Source: an uncultured Porphyromonadaceae bacterium (lineage in GTDB: Bacteria; Bacteroidota; Bacteroidia; Bacteroidales; Muribaculaceae). From it: a stretch of DNA of 64,000 nt. The notes below the pieces were generated by a model. It did no database searches. It saw nothing but the letters and a program-made list of their open reading frames with translations, and had not been told where the DNA came from. Both the position numbers and the translations under genes were made by a program. The stretch is taken from assembly GCA_947073495.1 (NCBI GenBank), contig CAMTMX010000005.1, positions 1 through 64,000 on the forward strand. The letters are read 5' to 3'. Each line of letters begins with the position of its first letter. Position 1 is the stretch's first letter. This document shows, one piece after another, positions 44,904 to 54,555 of this stretch.

Positions 44904-45884
44904 TCAGTCTGCTCCGTCTATAGTCAGGATATTTCCGTCTTTGTCGTATGTCAGTTCACACACTTTAAGACTTCTCAGCCATGATTTGCCACCTGAAGGG
45001 ACACTGTCATGATGGAAAAGATACCATTTCCCTTCATATTCCACGATGGAATGATGAGTGGTCCATCCCACCACAGGGGTCAGTATCACCCCCTTATAGA
45101 CAAACGGACCGTAAGGGTTGTCGCCTACGGCATAGCAGAGAAGATGGCTGTCGCCTGTGGAGTAAGAGAAATAGTATTTCCCGTTATACTTGTGTACCCA
45201 TGATGCCTCAAAGAAACGGTGGGGATCATTAGCCTTCAAAGGATTTCCCTCTTCATCCACCACCTGCACCGGACGGGGCTCTTCGGCAAACTGATGCATG
45301 TCTTTGCTCAGCCTGACACACCGGCTCGGGAGCGACGGTTCTTCACCTTCCGGAAGTTCTGCCGATTCGAGCGCCTTGTTGTCCCGATAACGCTGAAGCT
45401 GTCCGCCCCACAGTCCCCCGAAGTATAGAAAATAGTCTTCACCCTCCTTTAGCACGCATATATCCATGGAATAGCTTCCCCGGATAGGATCGGGATCGGC
45501 AATAAACGGTCCTTCCGGAGAATCTGCAACCGCCACACCTATCCGGAAAATATCGTTCTTATCCTTCAACGGAAAATACAGATAATACTTTCCATCTTTT
45601 TCAGTGCAGTCACAGTCCCAAAGCTGACGTCCTGCCCAAGGCACATCTTTCATGTCGAAAGCTTTGCCATGGTCAGTCACTTTCCCGGTCATGGGATCGC
45701 CGTCGATAGAAAGCACGTGCATATCTTCCATCACATAACAGTCGCCATTGTCGTTCTCGACATTGTCAAGCTCTATGTCGTGAGAAGGATATATGTATAT
45801 TTTCCCGTTAAACACATGCACGCTCGGGTCCGCCATATAATCTGCAGGGAACAGATAACGTTTCGCAGTTTTTATTGGAGCCAT
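44904..45884 (-). CDS. cytoplasmic GH43 (subfamily-1-like) beta-xylosidase
   Basis: The 326-residue single-domain GH43 starts MAPIKTAKRYLFPADYMADPS, with no signal peptide, so it is cytoplasmic. Catalytic residues are Asp19 in YMADPSVHVFNG, Asp141 in SYSMDICVLKEG and Glu226 in RFFEASWVHKYNGKYYFSYS. The layout matches bacterial xylosidases of the XynB/Xsa type that split xylo-oligosaccharides. It is the last gene of the operon behind GH10 (28 bases) and the GPH symporter, giving an import-then-hydrolyse module. The product, xylose, would feed XylA at 12202-13518. A terminator lies directly behind. Confidence 0.9.
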   Translation of the reverse strand: MAPIKTAKRYLFPADYMADPSVHVFNGKIYIYPSHDIELDNVENDNGDCYVMEDMHVLSIDGDPMTGKVTDHGKAFDMKDVPWAGRQLWDCDCTEKDGKYYLYFPLKDKNDIFRIGVAVADSPEGPFIADPDPIRGSYSMDICVLKEGEDYFLYFGGLWGGQLQRYRDNKALESAELPEGEEPSLPSRCVRLSKDMHQFAEEPRPVQVVDEEGNPLKANDPHRFFEASWVHKYNGKYYFSYSTGDSHLLCYAVGDNPYGPFVYKGVILTPVVGWTTHHSIVEYEGKWYLFHHDSVPSGGKSWLRSLKVCELTYDKDGNILTIDGAD

Positions 45885-45912
45885 ATCGTATTATTTTTAG
45901 ATCACGTTTAAA

Positions 45913-47037
45913 TTATTTCTCAGCTTCCTCCTCAGCAAGTTCCTTGACCATAAACGGCTTCATTTCATAGTTGCGGTCAAAAAGAAGAGGATAGTCGGTA
46001 CGTCCGTGCATAGGCCAGTCGTTACGCCATGACATACCGTCGTGAGTGCCCCAGAAAGTCACTCTTGAAATAAGGTCGGAATGTTTCTTATAAAGCCGGA
46101 ACACACTTGCCATACGGTCGTTCCATTCCTTGGAGACTTCATCAGGAAGAGAGTCGGGATAAGGATTCTTATTTTCGTTGAAATTGACATTGTCATCAAC
46201 ATTGGCTCCGAAATTGACTGCGGGGAGAGCGGTCATGTCAAGTTCTGTCACCATCACCGACACACCGGCGTTTCCGAGAGCGACAATAGTCTTTTCATAT
46301 TCCTCCATATCAGGATAGTCAATACCTATATGACTCTGCATACCCATACCGTCTATGCGAAGTCCGCGATTTTTCAATTCCCCGATAATGCGTACGTATG
46401 CCTCACGTTTTGCCGGAATAGCCATCGAAAAATCGTTAAGATACAGCTCGGCATCCGGATCTGCTTCATGTGCATATTGAAACGCAAGTGGAATGAACTC
46501 CTCGCCAAGGATGTCATAAAATGGTGTATGACGATAACTGCCGTCATCTTCTATTGCTTCGTTTACCACATCCCAACCATGTATACGTCCCTTATAGCGG
46601 CCCACAATAGTGTGGATATGATCTCTCAGACGCTCCTTAAACACCTCAGCGCTTACATATTTCCCATTTTCATCATACGGGAACCAGGGAGCGAGCTGAG
46701 AATGCCAGACAAGGCAGTGCCCTATCACAGCCATATCCCTCTCTTCTCCATATTTTACAAACGCATCAGCGTCGTCCCAGAAATACCGGTCGGCTTCAGG
46801 ATGAATTTTTTCACATTTCATACAATTTTCCGCCACGACCGAATTGAAATGGAGGCTCACAACTGAATCCGCCTTTTGGTCAAGCCCGTTCACATGGTTA
46901 ACAGGTATAGCGGCACCAATCAAGAAATCATTCTTGAAATGATCTTTGACTGTGACAGTGTCGGCAGTCTTTTCCGACGATCCGCATGCGCTTGCAGTAA
47001 TTGCTAAAAGCGCTAATCCCCAAAACATTGTTTTCAT
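45913..47037 (-). CDS. GH10 endo-1,4-beta-xylanase (short form)
   Basis: The 374-residue protein is a GH10 TIM barrel behind an N-terminal signal with a probable lipidation cysteine (Cys18 in SACGSSEK). The acid/base is Glu160 in WDVVNEAIED and the nucleophile Glu265 in VTELDM; HCLVWHSQLAPW and GMGMQSHIGIDYP complete the family signature. It cleaves internal xylan linkages, probably in the periplasm or on the inner face of the outer membrane, on imported oligosaccharides. The order symporter-GH10-GH43 matches the xylanase clusters of Prevotella (xynD, xynA, xynB). It is 28 bases from the next gene, with 54 bases before it. Confidence 0.94.
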   Translation of the reverse strand: MKTMFWGLALLAITASACGSSEKTADTVTVKDHFKNDFLIGAAIPVNHVNGLDQKADSVVSLHFNSVVAENCMKCEKIHPEADRYFWDDADAFVKYGEERDMAVIGHCLVWHSQLAPWFPYDENGKYVSAEVFKERLRDHIHTIVGRYKGRIHGWDVVNEAIEDDGSYRHTPFYDILGEEFIPLAFQYAHEADPDAELYLNDFSMAIPAKREAYVRIIGELKNRGLRIDGMGMQSHIGIDYPDMEEYEKTIVALGNAGVSVMVTELDMTALPAVNFGANVDDNVNFNENKNPYPDSLPDEVSKEWNDRMASVFRLYKKHSDLISRVTFWGTHDGMSWRNDWPMHGRTDYPLLFDRNYEMKPFMVKELAEEEAEK

Positions 47038-47083
47038 AAATATTTACTGATTATTTGTTAGGTTATATCATTTTTCAATCATT

Positions 47084-47103
47084 GAAGTTGTTTAAACCAC
47101 TTC
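47084..47103. repeat. dispersed palindrome family, copy E
   Basis: GAAGTTGTTTAAACCACTTC is a near self-complementary 20-base palindrome. It overlaps the stop codon of the symporter gene (TAA, read on the minus strand at 47094-47092). Confidence 0.5.
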
Positions 47104-48516
47104 ATTATTCCGCGCTTCAATCTGACGGTTGATATCATCTATCACTTCGTCGTCAAGTTCGTAGCGGGAGATGATAAACATAGCCACGACAAGCAGGATA
47201 GCCGGGATGACGGCTACGAGCCACAAAATTCCCTGTTGTGCGAAAAGGGTCTGCTCCGCAACGTCTTTATCAAACCCTACGAACGCCAATACAAGACCCG
47301 GCACAACTCCACCTAAAGCCATACCTGCCTTATAAAAAATGCCTGTCAAGGCGTTTACAATTCCTGCAATACGTCTGCCATGAGTATATTCTCCGAAAGA
47401 GATAACTTCAGGCACAAGCGCCCACATATATCCTGTGGCGACAATCACGCCGGTAGATTTTACAAACTGTGCCACATACACAAGCCACATCTGCGACTTC
47501 AACGACTCTATCATGGAGACGGCATAAAGCATAGCCATACCGACAATGGCTGTTATAAGGAAAATATGGAACATCCCTTTCTTCCCCACCATTTTCTTTA
47601 TTGCCGGAATCATGGGCATGAAGATAAATGCAGGGATGGAGCCGAGTCCCATGAAGATGGAGAGTTCTCCGGCACTCCCATGGAGATTGTAGTTGATATA
47701 GTATGCTCCGGCAGAGTTTCCTATAGCCATCATGGCAAAAGCAGTGATAAAGAAAAACGCAAGTATACGCAACGGACGGTTATGCACAAATTCCATCCAG
47801 AGATCTGAAACCTTTACATTCTCTGTGGCGCTTTTGTCCATCACCACACGCTCCTTGCATTGCGAGAAACAGAAAAAGAGGAGGAGCATCCCGATACCGC
47901 CATAAAGAGTCATTGTGGAAAGCCATGCGCTGTCGCTTGTCGACATGTCGGAAGTCTCCGACGGATCAAACAATTTCAGTATGATCGGAATGCCCATACC
48001 CACTGCAAGCCCGCCGACATTCGCCATAAACATACGCACTGACGTAAGTTTTGTGATTTCATCCGTATCGCGCGTAAGCGAGGCATTCAAGGCTCCGTAT
48101 GGCACATTTACAAGAGTATAACACATGGAAAGCCCCACATAAGTGACATAGGCATAGAGCAACGATCCGGAAAACCCGTTCCAGAAACAAAGTATAGCGA
48201 ATGCAGTCAGAGGGATTCCGCCTAAAACAAGGTAGGAACGGTATTTCCCCATTTTGGGATCATGCTTGTCGACAAAGGTTCCCACCAATGGATCCCATAT
48301 CACATCTATAATTCTCACGATGAGAAACATCACCGCAGCCACAGCCGGGTCAAGACCGTAGACATTGGTATAGAAAAAGAGGAGATACATGCTGATCGTC
48401 TGGTAGATCAGGTTCTGCGCAAGATCGCCGGACCCGAACCCGACACATTGCAACATCGAAAGCTTATAGAAACCTTTCGACTCGGCGGTTTTTCCCGTGT
48501 TTAAAGCTAATTCCAT
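47092..48516 (-). CDS. GPH-family xyloside/oligosaccharide:cation symporter (MFS)
   Basis: The 474-residue inner-membrane protein has about twelve helices. It matches the glycoside-pentoside-hexuronide (GPH) family: GSGDLAQNLIYQTISMYLLFFY, MFLIVRIIDVIWDPLVGTFVD and KYRSYLVLGGIPLTAFA at the N-terminus, NVPYGALNASLTRD in the loop, and FMPMIPAIKKMVGKKG later. XynD-type members import xylo-oligosaccharides with sodium or protons. It lies 50 bases after CE6 and 54 bases before GH10, so it belongs to the xylan operon and would move xylobiose-sized products into the cytoplasm for the GH43. Confidence 0.9.
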   Translation of the reverse strand: MELALNTGKTAESKGFYKLSMLQCVGFGSGDLAQNLIYQTISMYLLFFYTNVYGLDPAVAAVMFLIVRIIDVIWDPLVGTFVDKHDPKMGKYRSYLVLGGIPLTAFAILCFWNGFSGSLLYAYVTYVGLSMCYTLVNVPYGALNASLTRDTDEITKLTSVRMFMANVGGLAVGMGIPIILKLFDPSETSDMSTSDSAWLSTMTLYGGIGMLLLFFCFSQCKERVVMDKSATENVKVSDLWMEFVHNRPLRILAFFFITAFAMMAIGNSAGAYYINYNLHGSAGELSIFMGLGSIPAFIFMPMIPAIKKMVGKKGMFHIFLITAIVGMAMLYAVSMIESLKSQMWLVYVAQFVKSTGVIVATGYMWALVPEVISFGEYTHGRRIAGIVNALTGIFYKAGMALGGVVPGLVLAFVGFDKDVAEQTLFAQQGILWLVAVIPAILLVVAMFIISRYELDDEVIDDINRQIEARNNEVV

Positions 48517-48566
48517 AATATTAAATTTTATTCGTTTGTCTATACTTATATCCGATCACGCCCATG

Positions 48567-49904
48567 TCATGATTGTCCTGCAGAAGATCCAAACGGGTCG
48601 CTATTTGTGGCAAAGACATGTTTTATACGGATCGGATGGACGCCACGGCAACAGAAACATACCCTATATACTTTCGAGGTGTCAAGCGCTACGATACCGC
48701 TGTCAATATTTTTCATCATCCCGTTGAGTTCCGCCACTATCAGTTTCTTCCCGGCGAATTTCCCTTCATACGATTTTTCATGGATAACCTTGGAATCGGA
48801 GACCCATAACTCTGTATTGTCGTTATCTTCTTCCTCAAGTTCAGCCACGAGATACTTATATCCCGACAAATCGACAGGGACATCATATTCCCAGCCTCCA
48901 AGCCCATTCTCCCCTGCCAAAAACTCTCGGGTGGCAAGTTCAAAAGATCCGGTCGCCCTGAGTGCGGGACTGAAATCTTTCAAATCGAAAACATAATCAC
49001 CTTCCCCCGGTTCAGGAGAAAGGACCACACCTGCCTCCCCATTATATGCAAGAAAGGGATCGGATATCCCCATAGTGGCAAGCATCTCCACTGCATACCT
49101 GCATCCCAGCACCCTATATGCGTGGGAAGTGAAATGCAAACCGTCCCCTTTCTGGGCAAGATCAGCGGAAGACACCACATGGGCAGTGCTCAAAGTCTGT
49201 GGAAGGGTTTGGATAATCGTATTCATCGCTCCACATATCCCTCCCTGCTCCGGAGCGACAACCTCCCCTGCAAGCAGGGGCACAGATTCAGGTGTCAGTC
49301 CAAGGTCGGAAAGAATATTGTCATACAATTTCTTCACTTTCTTACACCACTCCATGTCTCCGTTATTCGATTCCCCCTGATGAAGAAGTATTCCCTTGAT
49401 GACTCCCTCTTTCTGAGCTATTTTCGCACACTCTATTAAACGTCTATAAGGATAGTTGTCGTATGCACGCATAAAATTTCTAAACCATTCTGCCTCAGAT
49501 TCCAGTTCGACAGGATCAAAATCTTTGTCGAGATGCTCGATTTTACATCCACCCACTGCCACGGGAATCACACCGATTCTGACATGTTCCGGAAGATTGG
49601 CAACCATAGTACGCCCGAAATAATCTATCGGAGATAATCCGGTATATTCCCTCACCAATGGAGGTTCAGCCACATACCATTTCCCTTTACATCGCAACTG
49701 ATTGGAAAAATCGGTAGTGGACATAACCAGGAATCTACCGGGCACTTCCTGACGGTCGGCAGGCTCTATCAGGGCGTTCCCTTCCATGTTGGATTGTCCT
49801 ATGCACAGATATATATGGAAATCCGGATCAGGAGCGGCGGAAACGTTGCTCACGCATGCCGCCACAGCAAGAACTATAGACGCTATTCCTTGTAGTATAT
49901 TCAT
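48567..49904 (-). CDS. CE6-type acetylxylan esterase (SASA domain)
   Basis: The 445-residue exported protein has a signal peptide (about 1-23) and an SGNH-like esterase domain of the sialate-O-acetylesterase type. The nucleophile is Ser38 in LCIGQSNMEGNA. GVIPVAVGGCKIEHLD, GILLHQGESNNGDMEWCKK and the C-terminal catalytic KGDGLHFTSHAYR complete the family core. CE6 enzymes remove acetyl groups from xylan and xylo-oligosaccharides. A C-terminal extension of about 115 residues (330-445) follows the catalytic domain and is of unknown role, possibly a beta-sandwich. It precedes the GPH symporter by 50 bases. Confidence 0.85.
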   Translation of the reverse strand: MNILQGIASIVLAVAACVSNVSAAPDPDFHIYLCIGQSNMEGNALIEPADRQEVPGRFLVMSTTDFSNQLRCKGKWYVAEPPLVREYTGLSPIDYFGRTMVANLPEHVRIGVIPVAVGGCKIEHLDKDFDPVELESEAEWFRNFMRAYDNYPYRRLIECAKIAQKEGVIKGILLHQGESNNGDMEWCKKVKKLYDNILSDLGLTPESVPLLAGEVVAPEQGGICGAMNTIIQTLPQTLSTAHVVSSADLAQKGDGLHFTSHAYRVLGCRYAVEMLATMGISDPFLAYNGEAGVVLSPEPGEGDYVFDLKDFSPALRATGSFELATREFLAGENGLGGWEYDVPVDLSGYKYLVAELEEEDNDNTELWVSDSKVIHEKSYEGKFAGKKLIVAELNGMMKNIDSGIVALDTSKVYRVCFCCRGVHPIRIKHVFATNSDPFGSSAGQS

Positions 49905-49976
49905 AATTATAACCTCAAATGAAGAAACATTGGTCTAAAATTTTCGTTTCAATATACCGAATTTATTCTGCAAGCC

Positions 49977-51230
<1,254 letters not shown>

Positions 51231-51260
51231 TTATTTTCAGCTAAAATTCACATGAACTGA

Positions 51261-53474
51261 TCAATTCCCCTTAAGACCGTCGGCAAAGCCACCATACGTA
51301 GGCTTGCGGCTGTAGTTAAGGTTCCAAAGTCCGATAGGTTCACCGGCACGCCATCCTGAACCTTCAGGGCTGTCGGTCTGTGCCCATTGGCATATGCCAT
51401 ATTGCTGAGGTTCAGGGATGATTTCGAAATACTTCTGAATGATCCATTTGTAGTGATCAGCCATAAGCTGTTGCTGTTCAAATGTCACATCAGCAGTTTT
51501 TATAGCGTTGCCTGATTCGTCACATATGCCCATGTCAAGCTCGGTGATACGTACAAGTTTTCCTGTAGCAGCCATGAGTTCAAACATCTTGACGATATGC
51601 TCCTCCTTGCTCTTCTGTGTTTGGGAGTTAAGGTAGTAGTTGATGTGCATCTGGGTTCCGATGCCGTCAATCTTGGTCACATTGTCGCTTTCCCATTGCT
51701 CTATCCAGCTGATAAGACTCTTAAGTTTCTGGTTGTCGTCCCAGTCACTTTCAAGATTGTAGTCGTTGATGAAGAGCTTGAGATCGGAGGGATTTCCGCC
51801 GTTCTCTTCAAAATATTGACGTGCGAACCTGACAGGCACACGAACATAGTCATCACCGAGATAATCTTGCCAATAGAACTTGTTGGAAGGGTTATCGCTT
51901 GTGGCGGCATGCTGAAGATCGTAACGCTGTCCCCAAGGACCGCCTGAAATCGGCTCGTTGACCACATCCCATGCCTTAACCTTACCTTCGGTAGCTTCCA
52001 TCATACCCTTCACCCAACGTTCCATTTCAGCAGTAAGCACTTCGGCTTTCTCTTCCGGAGTCAAAGGTATGGTGTTGCCGGTTTTTTCAATCTCAAACAC
52101 CACATTGTCGAAATAGTATTTATTTGCCTCAGTAAAATCGTTGAGATTCCATGCATAAGAGAGCATCCCGTCAGCACCTACATTGGCAGCCCCAAGAGTG
52201 AGGGTCTTGTCAAATAACTGCCAATCTGTGGTGAAGTTGAGATTAACACCACCGTCCCAATGGATATAAGAACCCGGATTCCCATGGTTCTGGGAAGATG
52301 CGGATGCCGGTTTGTCGGCACGATACATGAAGGAGATATGCACCTTGTTTCCTTCCACAAGAGGAGTGTTGGAAACGATGAAGAACTGGGTATCATAATT
52401 GTTGGCAGGATTATCTATTGACTGCACCACTATGCCCCGGCTGCCGTCGCAACCTGCTCCGGCAGTAAACTCAGGAGCATGATGCCCTCCGGTACCGGGT
52501 TCGCATACCCAGAAACTACCTGCATCATCACCTTCCATATCACCGTTGGCGATCAACGATTCCCAGAAAGAGACCGAGGGGGCTTCCTCATGAACAATCT
52601 TAACATACCTGATCTGCAAGGTGCCTACAAAATCTCCATGTTGGAAAAGGACAAAGTTATTCCCGTCGACAGTCGGGGTGAACTTAAATGTCTTCTCCTC
52701 CCAATCTTCATTGAAAGAAAGTCTGATACCGGGACCTCCTCCCCAGTCACCGACCTTACCTTGAATCACCCCTTCAGAAGTGCCCTTGACCATCACTTTA
52801 AGGATATACTCCTGTCCGGCAACCAAATTAACCTCCGGGACAATATGATACTGCAATTCCCAGAAATTTGGTGTAGGGGTATCCTGAGCAAGTTCAAAAC
52901 ATCCGTCGGCATTGATCACAGGGCCGGCACTGTTTCCGAACTGTCCCCAGCCCCACATGGCTCCCTGTGAGAAATCAGCCACAGCATCTTCCACTTCAAT
53001 CCGTTCGTTAGGATCGAAAGCCACTTCCTTATCAGCTATGAGGGAATTAAGCCATTTCACATTCTGCTGCTCATGCCAGCAGAGAGTGTGGCCATAGACC
53101 TCCAGACCAGCCTGGGTGGCTGCCGATACAAAATCACGGACAGTACCGAAATTCATTGTGCCGTCGTCTGCAACGACCGACGCATACTTCATGGCATTTC
53201 CGGCTGTGACCTGATCAAAGTTGGAATTAGTGAGAAGATAAACGTTATCCCCTTTGAGATAGTCGGCGGCACTCACCCCGGCTCCGAGAAGGAATCCGGG
53301 ATGAGATGCGCGATCAATATATTCTTTAAGAGGCTTATAGGCATTCAGATATTCATACTGCGCCATATTTTCCGGCTTATCTACCGTGTAGTTGTTTGTG
53401 TCGATATAATCGGCACATCCTGTCAGCATCGGGATAAGAGCCAGAGCCAAATAATATTTATTATCTATTTTCAT
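51261..53474 (-). CDS. GH10 xylanase with internal carbohydrate-binding insertion, lipoprotein
   Basis: I use the ATG at 53474 (MKIDNKYY), 737 residues with lipobox MLTGC (Cys20); the in-frame ATG at 53528 is inside the upstream gene. The GH10 barrel is split. Its first part (about 45-155, with GHTLCWHEQQNVKW) is followed by two beta-sandwich modules of CBM4/CBM22 type (about 170-325 and 325-475, FWESLIANGDMEGDDAGSFW). The barrel resumes near 485. The acid/base is Glu507 in WDVVNEPISGG and the nucleophile Glu645 in RITELDMG. Insertion of CBMs in the GH10 of Bacteroidetes xylan loci is known, and such proteins act at the cell surface on polymeric xylan. It follows the DUF1735 gene by 7 bases. 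Confidence 0.93.
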   Translation of the reverse strand: MKIDNKYYLALALIPMLTGCADYIDTNNYTVDKPENMAQYEYLNAYKPLKEYIDRASHPGFLLGAGVSAADYLKGDNVYLLTNSNFDQVTAGNAMKYASVVADDGTMNFGTVRDFVSAATQAGLEVYGHTLCWHEQQNVKWLNSLIADKEVAFDPNERIEVEDAVADFSQGAMWGWGQFGNSAGPVINADGCFELAQDTPTPNFWELQYHIVPEVNLVAGQEYILKVMVKGTSEGVIQGKVGDWGGGPGIRLSFNEDWEEKTFKFTPTVDGNNFVLFQHGDFVGTLQIRYVKIVHEEAPSVSFWESLIANGDMEGDDAGSFWVCEPGTGGHHAPEFTAGAGCDGSRGIVVQSIDNPANNYDTQFFIVSNTPLVEGNKVHISFMYRADKPASASSQNHGNPGSYIHWDGGVNLNFTTDWQLFDKTLTLGAANVGADGMLSYAWNLNDFTEANKYYFDNVVFEIEKTGNTIPLTPEEKAEVLTAEMERWVKGMMEATEGKVKAWDVVNEPISGGPWGQRYDLQHAATSDNPSNKFYWQDYLGDDYVRVPVRFARQYFEENGGNPSDLKLFINDYNLESDWDDNQKLKSLISWIEQWESDNVTKIDGIGTQMHINYYLNSQTQKSKEEHIVKMFELMAATGKLVRITELDMGICDESGNAIKTADVTFEQQQLMADHYKWIIQKYFEIIPEPQQYGICQWAQTDSPEGSGWRAGEPIGLWNLNYSRKPTYGGFADGLKGN

Positions 53475-53481
53475 AAAACTG

Positions 53482-54531
53482 TCACTTTGTGTATATAGGT
53501 TTGAAATCAAACTCCGGAACAATCTCACGTGAGCGAACCACCAAAGTGTCTTTAGTAGTGAACTGACGGCTTCCGAAATTCACCTGATAATCAAGATAGA
53601 TCACATCGCGATCTTCATTATTCAAGCTGTGCTTGTCTCCAAGTTTCACAAACTTTCCTGTGCCTGAAGCAGACATCCCTTCGGTAGAAGTGGAGATGGA
53701 ACAGTCATCCCCGTTGAATGTCAGAATCATATCGCAGGTCAAAGTCTTGACAGATTCCTTGTCGGGCACAATAGTGGAGAGCGGGAACACCACTTCATTC
53801 ATAGATTTTGTCGTGAGCCTTACAACCTCATCTTTTTCCACATATTGTTCGTGACGGATATTGGTGGAAGATCCCTCCACGGCATCGTTGACCTGATCCA
53901 CTCCTCGGCGGCAATAACTTGCATCCCAAGGATTAACATATTTCACACAATAAAGGACATAATCCTGAGGGAGCACACTCCACGCGGAAGCATCGCATCT
54001 TGCAGGATTGCTTTCGGGATCTACCGGAGTGCCGGAAAGAATCCGGTCAGCACCGATCGCATTCACCATACGCACGGGGATCACATAAGTGTTCTTTATT
54101 GATGCGGGATCCGCGAAGAATGCATCTGTAAGTGTCACCTCGCTTCCAAAAAGATAATCTTTCTTCTTGGTGAATGTGGTAGACTCAAGCGAGTAATAGT
54201 TTTCTGGCATCACCTTTACAGGCGAGCCGTCAGGGAAGGTCAGATTCTCTACAAGCGACGGGTCAATCGCCACATCGATCTTGAGATTACGGGATTTATA
54301 GGCACCACCCTGGGTGGCGAGGATCATCACCTTGTGCTCATTATCAAGACTGTTGTCGCCATCGGGATAATTTCCCAGGACAACGCAACGTGCAGGATAT
54401 TGGTTTGCAAAATATGCTGTCACGCCTTTCTCATAGTCTGGAAATTCATTGTCGCCGTTCTTACAAGACACGGCAGATACCGACAGAAGGATTCCAAATC
54501 CTGCTATAATGCTATTTTTTAAGTTTGTCAT
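53482..54531 (-). CDS. DUF1735-type lipoprotein, probable surface glycan-binding protein
   Basis: The 349-residue protein has a lipoprotein signal (SVSAVSCKNGDNE, Cys23). An N-terminal DUF1735-like domain follows (about 35-160, YFANQYPARCVVLGNYPDGDNSLDN, TQGGAYKSRNLKIDVAID). A further beta domain runs to the end (about 190-345). It lacks catalytic signatures. Its gene lies between SusD and the surface GH10, the place where surface glycan-binding proteins are usually found in Bacteroidetes loci. The binding role is inferred from position. It is 24 bases after SusD and 7 bases before GH10. Confidence 0.75.
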   Translation of the reverse strand: MTNLKNSIIAGFGILLSVSAVSCKNGDNEFPDYEKGVTAYFANQYPARCVVLGNYPDGDNSLDNEHKVMILATQGGAYKSRNLKIDVAIDPSLVENLTFPDGSPVKVMPENYYSLESTTFTKKKDYLFGSEVTLTDAFFADPASIKNTYVIPVRMVNAIGADRILSGTPVDPESNPARCDASAWSVLPQDYVLYCVKYVNPWDASYCRRGVDQVNDAVEGSSTNIRHEQYVEKDEVVRLTTKSMNEVVFPLSTIVPDKESVKTLTCDMILTFNGDDCSISTSTEGMSASGTGKFVKLGDKHSLNNEDRDVIYLDYQVNFGSRQFTTKDTLVVRSREIVPEFDFKPIYTK

Positions 54532-54555
54532 GTCGTTTCAGTTAAGGATTTTTGA

